DNA of 64,000 nt from Neckera pumila (Eukaryota; Streptophyta; Bryopsida; Hypnales; Neckeraceae). Shown piece by piece: positions 43,452-53,500 of this stretch. A program made the translations under genes and the position numbers. The notes under the pieces were generated by a model. That model worked only from the letters and a program-made list of their open reading frames with translations. It was not told the origin of the DNA and ran no database searches. Position 1 is the stretch's first letter. Every line of letters begins with the position of its first letter. The stretch lies in the NCBI GenBank assembly GCA_963969595.1, contig OZ018414.1:15855660-15919659 (forward strand), read 5' to 3'.

Positions 43452-44712
43452 TTGGGGTTGACACCGCTCCACCAAATCCTATTTTAAAATGGAATGAGTT
43501 CAACTCGGACTGGTTGGTTCGGGTGTTTGATTTTGCCCAAGAGTACTTACACGATAACGGCGGCTTGCTCTTGATGTACCCAACCCCTTCTAAACCGCAC
43601 AGGAGCCCAATATTGGGGTGCTACCAATCCTACCATTTCCGCATACTCGAGACTTACCTGGGCATGAATCACCTCCATTTGACATCTCCGGCTGATCCAT
43701 CTAAAACGGTAATGACTTGAACGAGCCTCAAACATGCTTTCTATGGTTCTATTTACAATTTGAACTAATTTTCACTCACTTTTTGCAGACTATGCGGTTT
43801 TCCATTTCATTGCTGGTGAAGGAATGCGGACCCAAGACGGAGCTGGATTTCCCTTTCTAGCATGTTCCCTTGCATGCTACCGTGGGTGTCACTGTGGGTC
43901 GGGACGACATCCTTCAGAATTTTACAAACAAGGATGATGTCAGCATGAACGGCAGTATACCATGGCGAGGACCTCGTGAAAAAGCAAGACAATTCATGCA
44001 GATGCTGGTGGAAGGCTGCTCGGAACCAGGATCTGTCATTGTAGATTGTACTGCTGCTACAGGTAATGATGTCTACTATCTTCTTATTTAGTTAATGAGG
44101 CTTGCACAAGTGTGTTATTGTTTTGTTTGACCTATCTAACATTCTTATTTACTGTGGCACCAGGTTCAAGCATTCAAGCTTGCCGCACCACGCGTCGCCA
44201 TATCCTTGCATTTGAGGCTGATAAGGCTATTTTTGACGCTGTCATAGCTCCAGGAATGCGCACAGCAATCATTCAGCAGCCCCCTGCCGAAAAGTCATCA
44301 ATTGACACCAACTGAGCTAGACGATGAAGAAGTTCCTGTGTAGCGTATTGTCCCAACATCTCGATTCAGTAAGTAAGTTTTTCCTTAATGTCTTCTTGTT
44401 GGGTACTATCCTTGGTGTGAAGTTGCTGCAATCTCACAAGTGCTTCTATGTTTTTGTAGGCATGTCCAAAAAGTGAAGGCCTCAACACATGTGCCTTTTT
44501 TTATAAATCCAGGATTCATTGCTAGCCCCCCTAAACCCTTTCAACTTCTTGTATATGCGGAGCACATTGCCCAGGCCTTAGTCATTGGGAACCCAAGGCC
44601 AGCTTCTAGGGCTCACTTGGTAGATCCCCGCGTTTTACAGTTTGTGGATGATTATGCTGTAGAGTCCGATTCCCAATTTTCAGACACTGAGGACAGCTCT
44701 ACCTCAGCATAG
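43452..44712 (+). pseudogene. N4/N6 DNA methyltransferase-like gene, broken
   Basis: Four exon-like segments with good borders: about 43452-43708, 43789-44062, 44164-44315 (extended to about 44372 in another frame) and 44460-44712. Segment 1 has a degenerate motif IV position (TAPPNP instead of D/S-PP-Y/W), then VFDFAQEYLHDNGGLLLMYP as in beta-class methylases. Segments 2-3 join in phase to give the SAM-binding motif I region: EPGSVIVDCTAATG, then SSIQACRTTRRHILAFEADK. The order, catalytic motif before motif I, fits beta-class N4-cytosine/N6-adenine methyltransferases, which use S-adenosylmethionine. Breaks are an in-frame TAG (43858-43860), a frame change near 44310 and a further TAG. The N-terminus is missing. 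Such genes occur in some plant and algal genomes, sometimes inside transposons; the host role of this copy is unknown. Confidence 0.55.
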
Positions 44713-44859
44713 TTTAACTATACTTTATCCATGTCTGGAACTATGGTATTTTCTGTGCGTACATTCCATTGCCATGAAGATGCAATTTCATTTGAGTTTG
44801 ACATGTTCTTTGTCTTCTAATGGATTCTGCAATCTCCAATATTTACATTCTTTAAGAAA

Positions 44860-45680
44860 CACACTTCTCCCATTATTTATCTAATGGCCCCTAATGTATT
44901 TTTACATTTTTTTGGACACCCTAAAATCCCATTATTTGGCTAGGGGCATTTTGTGTAGTTTTACATTGTAATGGACGCACACTTCTCCCATTATTTGTGC
45001 AAGGGCCTTTAAGTTTATTTTTACATTTTCTTGGACACTTTTAGCCCCCATTATTTGGCTAGGGGCATTTTAGGTAGTTTTACATTGTTTTGGACGCACA
45101 ATTCCCCCATTATTTGTCTAATGGCCTTTAAATTTCTTTTTACATTTGTTTTGGACACCCTAAGCACCCATTATTTAGATAGGGGCATTTTATGTAGTTT
45201 TACATTTTTGTAGACACACACTTCTCCCATTATTTGTCTAATGGCCTTTATATATTTTTTTACATTTTTTTGGACACCCTAACCCCCATTATTTAGCTAG
45301 GGGCATTTTATGTAGTTTTACATTTTTGTGAACACACACTTCTCCCATTATTTGGCTAATGGCCTTTAAATTTATTTTTACATTTTTTTGGACACCCTAA
45401 CCCCCATTATTTAGCTTGGGGCATTTTATGTAGTTTTACATTTTTGTAGACACACACTTCTCCCATATTTGTCTAATGGCCTTTGAATTTATTTTTAATT
45501 TTTTTGGGACACATCATTCCTCCATTATTTGGCTAGGGGCATTTTATGTAGTTTCACATTTTTTTGGACATACAATTCCTCCATTATTTGTTTAAGGGTC
45601 TTTATTGTATTTTCTGCATTTGTTTGGACACATGATTTCCCTATTATTTCGCTATGGGCATATTATATAATTTTCCGTTT
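44860..45680. repeat. About 118-bp dimeric AT-rich tandem repeat, about 7 copies
   Basis: CACACTTCTCCCATTATTTG recurs at about 44862, 44970, 45091, 45218, 45336 and 45452. Halfway between, CCCATTATTTGGCTAGGGGC recurs, so each unit consists of two related halves of about 59 bases, both ending in TTTTACATTTTTTTGGACAC. The array decays after 45550. Confidence 0.88.
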
Positions 45681-45870
45681 TTTGGAGGAATAAACCTAAA
45701 CCTTCTACTTATCCCAAGTCGTTTGGTAATTATAAGGAGAGCTCCTGTAAAGAGAAGTCTTACTGAATAAAAATCATCTCATGGGTTGAAGCAGCACCTT
45801 CCAGTTATCCCATAACGTTTGTAAACGCCAAACTAAGCCCCTATAAAAAGGAATCCTACTAATGAGAAGA

Positions 45871-45955
45871 CATCTCCGAGGGCAAGGGGACTTGCTTGTA
45901 CCACAGTAAATTTGTGTGGTTCAAACATAGCTCCCTTGCCCTCGGGGATTTTGTT
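45871..45955 (+). ncRNA. miRNA-precursor-like or MITE hairpin
   Basis: ATCTCCGAGGGCAAGGG (45872-45888) pairs with CCCTTGCCCTCGGGGAT (45933-45949) with one mismatch. An inner stem GTACCACA / TGTGTGGTTC continues the fold, giving a roughly 75-nt hairpin with a small loop around GTAAAT. Length and pairing would suit a plant miRNA precursor, but a short MITE would look the same. No match to a known miRNA was recognised. Confidence 0.3.
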
Positions 45956-46749
45956 GAAATATATTTGAATATATAAATTCACCAGACTTAGAGAAATATT
46001 TTGGTGAAATGTAATTGAATATTAAATGTGGATTTCTGTTCACTTTCAATAAGCATGTGAATTCATATATTACACCCACTCTACTAAGATTTGTATAGAG
46101 GTTTGCAATTTTTATGGCATAGTATGCTTTTAAGTTTTAACTCCATTTTGGCATTTCCCTAACGCAGTAGAATATTAATTGTTCACCCTAAACCATAAGA
46201 AGCAGATTCTATACCTAAACCCTTCAAAATACAAAAATGGAATTAGTCATTCTTAATACAAAATGAGGAATGAGGGGTCCTAAACTCCTAAAAATCAAAT
46301 CTACACATCATAATCAAATTGAAATCACTGCCAAAAGGTTCCTCAAAATCTATAATCAATGTCTATTTTTAAAAGAACTAAATTAGATTTCATCCATAAG
46401 ATTCTATCCATAGTTTTCATCCACTATCATCCATGATTTTCATCCACTTTCATCCATGATTTTCATCCACTGTCATCCACTTTCATCCATAGTTTTCATC
46501 TAATTTTTTTAATCCATTTCATCCATTTTTTCCAAAAATATTCTTCAATTTCTTACATTTCTTTCATCCAATTTTCAAACTTTTTTTGAAATTTCATCCT
46601 TTTTTTCCTCAACTTTCGTCCACTTTTTTATCTTTTTTTTCCCACTTTCTGGATTTTCCTTTGATAATTTTAGGTCCCCGCTCACCAATCCCTGTTCCCT
46701 GCTCGCCGCTCCCCACTCGCCGCTTGCTCCCTAGCATTCCCCTATCCTA
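45956..46749. other. AT-rich spacer with TTTTCATCCA repeats
   Basis: From about 46390 to 46510, TTTTCATCCACTTTCATCCA-like words recur in a loose tandem. No gene is seen. Confidence 0.45.
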
Positions 46750-48366
46750 TGGCAGTACGACGAGGAGAAACGTGAGACTCCGATTTACTACGCCAGCGGA
46801 CAGATGAGTACGGCAGAGCGGAATTACACGACCACGGAACGGGAGGCGTTAGCGGTGGTGTATTTCTGCAAAAAGTTCCGCCACTATCTGTTGGGGTACA
46901 AGGTAATTTTTCACACGGATCATGATTCTTTGAAGTACCTTGTGAACAAACCGGATTTGTCAGGCCGGATTGCCAGATGGATATTGCTTTTACAGGAGTT
47001 TAACTACGAGGTTGTAGTGAAACCCGGAAAGGCAAATGTGAACGCGGATTACCTGTCGAGACAGAGAGGTCAGGAATCCGTGGCGGATATTTCCGCGGAG
47101 TTCCCGGATGAATTTACGGACTCTCAAGAGGTTTCGGTTGTAGGGTAGAAACCGGATACTTCTTCTATAGATGTCTTCCATCTTAGTGACGAGTCTGTTT
47201 CAGATTATCGAGATATCATAGATTATTTAGTAGACTCCAGATATCCGGAGCAGATGAGTTGGGAAGAGAAAGAGATCTTTCAGAGAAAGGTGGCTCCCTA
47301 TACTTTGATTAGAGGAGTCCTTTTCAAGTTAGGAGTGGATGATGTTCTCAGACGATGCCTAGAACCCTCGGAGCGGAAGAAAGTAATCAGGGCATTACAT
47401 GCCGGGAATTCAGGTGGGCATTTCGCCGTTGCTAGTACAGTGAACCGGATCCGGACATCCGGATACTGGTGGCCATATTTGCATCGGGACGTGAGGAACT
47501 TTGTCCGAGGTTGTGATCAGTGTCAGCGGACAAGAGCACCATCCTTCCGAAACCACTGGCCACTTACTCCTATCATTCCCCTAGCACCATTCGAGAAATG
47601 GGGGATAGATTTTATTGGACCGATCTTTCCGGTCAGTGCCCGGAAAAAGAGGTACATTATTTTGGCCATAGACTATGCGCCCAAGTGGGTAGAGGCCAAA
47701 GCGACGCGGAAACGTCTGCAGCGTTTCTGTTTGAAGAAATTCTCATGCGGTTTGGTCACCCATTGGAGCTGGTCAGTGACCGGGGGACTCATTTTTTGAA
47801 TGATGTCATTGCCGACATAACCGGCAAATATCTTATCGGCACCGGAAGACGACTCCCTACAATCCAAAGGCGAACGGATTGACGGAGAGGGCCAACGGGA
47901 TTATTGGTAAGATTTTGAACAAGATGGTTTCCGCTCACAAAACAGATTGGGACCGGAAACTATCTTCGGCAGTTCACACGTATAATACAACGGAAAAGAC
48001 CACGACCGGACAGACCCCATATTTTTTGGTGTTTGGTCAGGAAGCCGTCCATGGAGTCGAACTGGAAGTCGAAACATTCCGAGTCTTAGCTGCCCGGAAT
48101 GCGAAAGCAAATACGGACATTTTACCGAGGCTTCTAGCCATTGAAGAACTGGAGGAAATCCGGAATGTATCTCTCGAAAAGACGATGGCAGTGCAATTCA
48201 AGCGCAAAGAGAGTTACGACCGGAAGATTCCGATTGACCATGGGATTTGCGAGGGCGGATTTGTTCTTCTCTATGACAATCGTCATAAGGACTTCCTAGG
48301 TAAATTACATACGCGATGGATGGGCCCTTACCGGGTTACTCAAGTATTCCAGAACGGATCCTTGTA
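46750..48366 (+). pseudogene. Element B-type Gypsy: RNase H and integrase fragment
   Basis: The left edge is truncated inside RNase H (about 46755, YASGQ before TTEREALAVVYF). RNase H continues with HTDHDSLKYLVNKPDLSG and ends in NADYLSRQ. After an in-frame TAG (47146) the integrase follows: HHCC zinc site (HAGNSGGH, then CDQCQ), WGIDFIGP, VSDRGTHFLND and LTERANG, so Asp-Asp-Glu are all present. Two frame changes (about 47700 and 47850) break it. The tail has an LHTRWMGPYRV segment and a stop at 48365. Codon style and CCGG words match element B, not element A. Confidence 0.8.
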
Positions 48367-48484
48367 GTTGGAAAATTTGCAAGGACAGTGGCTGGATACT
48401 TGAGTGAACGGATCGCGAGTGAAAAAGTATGTTGCTGCTATTTCTTCTAATGAAACAGAATGATGTTCGCGGGGACGCTCACAG

Positions 48485-49095
48485 ATGAGGAGGGGGTAAT
48501 GTCGCAACCCGGATTTTGATTTTTCCTTAAGATACACAGAATTTTGGTTAACCGGAAATGTTTGGTAACCGGATTCGTATACCGAGCGGAAAAGGACTTC
48601 AAGTTATCCGGAAGATGGATTAGCACAATCGGATCTAATTCCGTCCAGACTTTGGACCGGATGAGGAATGGGTTTCACATCGGATTCTGTCGTGACCAGA
48701 TTCTGATAGAACCAGATCCCACACGATCGGACCGGAAAAGGACATGATGACTCACCTAGCAGGCCTGAGACTACATAAGGGCTGGCAGTGGAGCCACTCT
48801 TTCCATCTGACTCTTGAGCATTCCTTTGGCGCACATCTACTTCAGTGTTCTTCTTCTATTTTCCGCGTCGAGTATTGAATCAAAATGTGACTGAGTGTAC
48901 TAGCGAGGAGAGCTGCGCAGGTGTGTTTTGCAGGTTACTTTCCGGTCGTGAGTAGATTGAGCGGAAGAGAGGAACGGGACGTGCGGCTAGGAGTGGGTGA
49001 GGTAGACTTGGAAAGGATTTGAGCGGGCCGGATTAGGCCGATGCTGTAGTTATGTAGACCGAGAGCCTCCCAGCCATGACAGCCCACCCCCGGAA
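48485..49095 (+). mobile_element. Polypurine tract and putative 3' LTR of the B-type element
   Basis: GATGAGGAGGGGG (48485-48496) is a polypurine tract 120 bases after the integrase stop, and TGTCGCAACCC from 48500 matches the usual TG start of Gypsy LTRs right after it. The region is rich in CCGG. A TACATAAGG at about 48771 may be the TATA element. The right end of the LTR is not resolved. Confidence 0.5.
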
Positions 49096-49099
49096 ATAA

Positions 49100-49493
49100 G
49101 ACCGGAAGCCACCAATTGAAGAAGGAGGTGGAGTCTCTGAAGTTAGAACTATTTGTCCTCAAGGAAGACTGGACTGCCAAAAACGAGATGGCAGTGGAGA
49201 CAAGAAGGTTGGCCGAGCAGGTGAAGATTGTGTTCGGAGAACCCGGAGCGATTGTAGCCAAGGCCAAGCTGTTTGATGAGGAGGTACACAAGGGCAAAAA
49301 GATGTCCGGAACCCGGATCATCCGGATCTTCACGGACTACTTCACCCAGCTAGAGGAGATCAGGACAAAAGGTCCGATTCCGGCGAAAGGGGATTGCAAC
49401 CGGAACTTGGCCAAGATCTTCAAGAACATTGATACTCAGATGGAGGATGTTACAATAGAACTCAGGGAACCCTCAGTGGGACCAGGTCTGTAA
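49100..49493 (+). pseudogene. Element B coiled-coil ORF fragment
   Basis: Open from about 49110 to the TAA at 49491-49493. The coiled coil matches the central part of the ORF at 27325-35020: EPGAIVAKAKLFDEEV here versus HPGEVVNKANLFDQQV there, followed in both by a helical segment ending near QLEE/TLEQ. N-terminal and C-terminal parts are missing. Its position after an LTR rather than before pol suggests a second, overlapping copy or a tandem arrangement. Confidence 0.55.
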
Positions 49494-50526
49494 GATAGAT
49501 AGGCTTATACAGTAAGTTAGGATGTATAGGAACTGGTCCGGATTAGCAGTAGAGCCGAAACCGGATTAGTAGCAGGGAGCAGAACCAGATTAGTATCTGG
49601 TCCGGTCATGTTAGTTAGGACCGGAAGTCTGACCGGATGGCAGGCAGCTTCCGAGGGCTTTCTGCCCGCAGTGTACCATTAAGTCTTCAAAGTGTATATA
49701 AGCTGACCCTGTTGGGGATCGCACTGTTGGAGTTTCTCGCCATTTCTCTTGTGTTCTCTTGTGTTGCCTCTAGTTGTGTAGCTCTCCTATGCTTAACCGG
49801 GTTGCATGAGAGGGGTGATGAGGGCGCAAGTGGATGGTGAGGGCTTCTTCCCCTTGGTGTGTTAGTCTCTAAGTTCTGAACGCATTGAGCAGGTACGGAA
49901 GTGTTGGGAGTGGGTTTTTATACTAGTTTTGAATAATTTTGTAGTGTAAAGTTTTTTCATTTGAGTAGCTTTAGAATTCAAATTTCACCTCCAAATGTGT
50001 TTTTGGGAAAATTTCAACATCCATTTTCAACACTAAAACATTATGATCTTGCAATCTATGTGGCCAAATGACTTCAAATTTTGTACATGTCATTTACAAC
50101 ATGTACACTACAAGATTGTACGGTTGAGATTTGTATAACTTGAAGACATATAGATCCATAAAGCTTCAAAAGCAATGATGTTTTTGAACCCCAAAAATTG
50201 AATGTCACTTTGGGGTTAAGGCAGAATATTGAAGTTTGTAGTGAACATCCGGATAGACACAACTCCAATCGCAGAGAAATATAATTATTTTAATCCAAAA
50301 ATCCTGTCTGACAGGAAGGACTCCACTGAGACTAAACTCCAAAAAAGGACGCATCACTGGAACACTCCGTCTCTCCTGGATCCTGATCCCCAATTCCCCC
50401 ATTGATGCCCCTGGCCTAGCTCGCCTTTTGCCTAGAATCGAAGACGCAAACCCAGACATTATTCTCCAAAGCCTTTCGTTGCAACCCAAGTTTGCAACTT
50501 TGTTGTTCCAAGAGTCGTTAGCAGCT
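49494..50526. other. End of B-type DNA and upstream region of allantoinase
   Basis: CCGG words continue to about 49640, and TATATAAGC at about 49692 may be an LTR TATA box. From 49900 to 50526 the sequence is ordinary intergenic DNA that probably includes the allantoinase promoter and 5' UTR. No clear TATA box was singled out. Confidence 0.4.
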
Positions 50527-53500
50527 ATGGCGCACCCTGAAGCTGCAAGAGTCCTGCGGACGGCCTTTGTGCCTCTGCTGCTGCTCACTCTGGCTTTCCT
50601 TCTCGTCTGCGTGCCCTTCTTTGCCAAACCGAAGACGCAGGTATGTAAGCAAGCCCTGGAGCTCATGCAGCTACCAAGGCCCCTCCTCTTCAAGTCATTC
50701 GTGGGGAAGTTCGTTTCATTTTTAGCTCTCTTTCGAATTGTTACGTTGGCCCTCGAAATGCAGTCAAGCAGGGCGATGTGGATCCAAATTTTGTTGGGAC
50801 TTGTAGTAGCAGCTTAGTCTTTCGTTTGGATTTCTTAGTTTTGACGAGGTGAGTCGTGTGTGTGAGTCTTGGGAAAAGAGTTGTTTGTGATTTGTATTTT
50901 GGATGGGGCACGATGATATGTTGTGTTCGTTGTAATGGCGTGTTTGGACCAGCCGAAATTGTGATATTCAAGTGCGCAGAGCTTTGAAAACTTGGGCTGG
51001 TGCAGATTTGAGGTTGAAACAGGCGTTTAACAAGGCCAATTTCTGGAATTTTGGTGAATTTTGGTGAATTTTGGTGAATTTTGGTGAATTTTTTTGTCTG
51101 TTTCAGTCAATATGACGAATGGTGGTTCGAGTGATCACTTGGAAGCTCTGGAATTGTGCTCTTGTTCTTGGTAATGGTTGGAAGCTTGTGGGGTGATGGG
51201 TTTTTGAGCACGGGTTGGAGAGCTTAGAGGGAAGGTTCTAAATTGCAACTAAGTTTCTATTGTATGGTAGGGATACTGATTTTGCTTTTGGATTCGGAAT
51301 GGCTGCCTGGTCTTTTATGGATTTGGCGTGTTTTTGAATTGCAGGTGGACGAGGGATGCAGTCTAATGTCTGATACCCACTTCGTACTCTACAGCAACCG
51401 TGTTGTAACTCCTGACGGCAATGGGCCTTATGCAGGTTCGTTACCCTAAACAGACAATGTATATTAGTTTCTACAAGTAGTGGCATTGATATACCGGAGG
51501 TGAAAGTACCACAATTTCTCGAGGATGATCATAACGAATTTTTTTCTGAAATATATCCTGACCTAGTAATGCAAAATGCAAACGTGTTCTTGCGTCTGTA
51601 GAAGTTAACAAACATTCAGACCCCATCCTTTGTGAGGGTACGATTTTTTAATTTTTTAATTTTGTTGCAGTGGAGGTGAAGGGCGAAAGGATTGTTTCTG
51701 TGACGAAGAGAAGTGAGGCGCCCAAGAGCACAGACGGAGGGCCTCGGGTATTGGATTATGGAAATGCCGTCATCATGCCCGGACTTATTGATGCGTATGA
51801 ACTTTAACCATGTAGCATTCCAGTTGTAAGGCAGTGGAAGGGATTCTTTCTGCCTTCTCGCTTAGGTTTAGTATTCAATAGACCCACTTGGATTTTTATA
51901 TAACTTAAGGATTTGAGGAAAGTAGTATATTTGTCCGAAGATAAATGCAAAAATGTGCCAAAAATTTAAAAAAAATTCCAGCATTAAAGGGTTATGTGTC
52001 TGCTCATAGTAGGCATGCAAATCTATGTTTGGGAATTGGATAGGTCTATGCCAGTGAAATTCATAAGCACAATAATGAATCCTGGTATTTTGTTCCAGTC
52101 ATGTGCATATCAATGAGCCGGGGCGAACGCAATGGGAGGGTTTTCTCACAGGCACGAAGGCCGCTGCAGCTGGTATGTTACATGCAACTTTACTAATTTA
52201 TCCAATTAGTGACGACAAAATTAGAGTCACCTGCAAATGTAGTGTCACTAAATTTTCTTTTTTGGTGGAAAATGGTACAATCTAGTATTATCTCAGCTTC
52301 CACCAACTTAAGTGTATCACAATTAGTGTCTCGGTAAATCAGTATCACACGCTCTAATAGGATAAATTGGTAAATCAGTATCACACGCACTAATAGGATA
52401 AATTGGTAAAACTAGCATCGCATGCGTTAATAGGATGAATCAGCGTGCACTTCTCTTATTGTCAACACTTGATTTAGGCTTAACTTAGTAGAATGTCTTT
52501 GGCCATTCATTCTCGAGTGGAAATGGGGTTGTCTACTGTTCTTCTACAACCTCACTTTGAAGGATTGTATGAGAATTTATGCGTAGTGATTGATAATAAT
52601 ACGATCTCACGAGAGTTTAGTTCTCCACAGCTCTATAGGGATCTTCCAAAACTCACTCTCCTACATATGGTTAATGCGTGTACTAACTCGATAAGGGTGT
52701 GTTCTACAGGTGGTACGACTGCTATTGTGGACATGCCGTTGAATGCTCACCCCACTACGACGACAAATACGATTCTGAAGGAAAAGGTAGACAGACCTCT
52801 TTTCGTAATTGCTGCATTTTTGTATAGAGAATTCATCATCTTTCAAGTCTCTGCTGCAACTTTGCGAGATTGTTATGCTCTTGTGCGGTTTCTGAGTAAG
52901 TTTTATGTTGTGTGCATGGACGTGGATAAAGATAGAATCCACCAAAGATAAGCTTTATATCGATGTTGGTAAGTTTCCTGTCCATGCCAAGTAGTTTCTA
53001 GCATACAAAGTTGCTTTTGAGTTAATAAACTGGAGTCCTGTATGATCGAGATTATTCTAGTTTGATTCTATTCTAGTAGGTTTGTTTTTTGTGTCTTTTT
53101 CTGTTTTGATTTTGACAGGGAAGTATGCAGAGCAGTTCCTCTTTGATATCTAACTTGTGCTTCTTGGATTTTTCAGGGTTTTGGGGAGGTTTAGTCCCAG
53201 AAAACGCTTATAATGCATCGGTCTTGGAGGGTCTCCTTGAAGCTGGCGCTCTTGGTTTGAAGGTTTGGAAAACATCTTTTCTTTTGTTATGTTATCTAGG
53301 TATATTTTGGAAGGATGACAAAGCAATTTTTGTGTTCCAGAAATTCTTTGCAAGTTTCCATCTTAGAGGACGAGTACTACATGGTTATTTGTGAGTATCA
53401 TGGTTATGTCAAGTTCATATTTAACCAGATGCGAGTTACGATTAATTAAATCGAGGGAGAGACTGACACTCTCGGTTACATTGTTGAAGTCGTTCATGTG

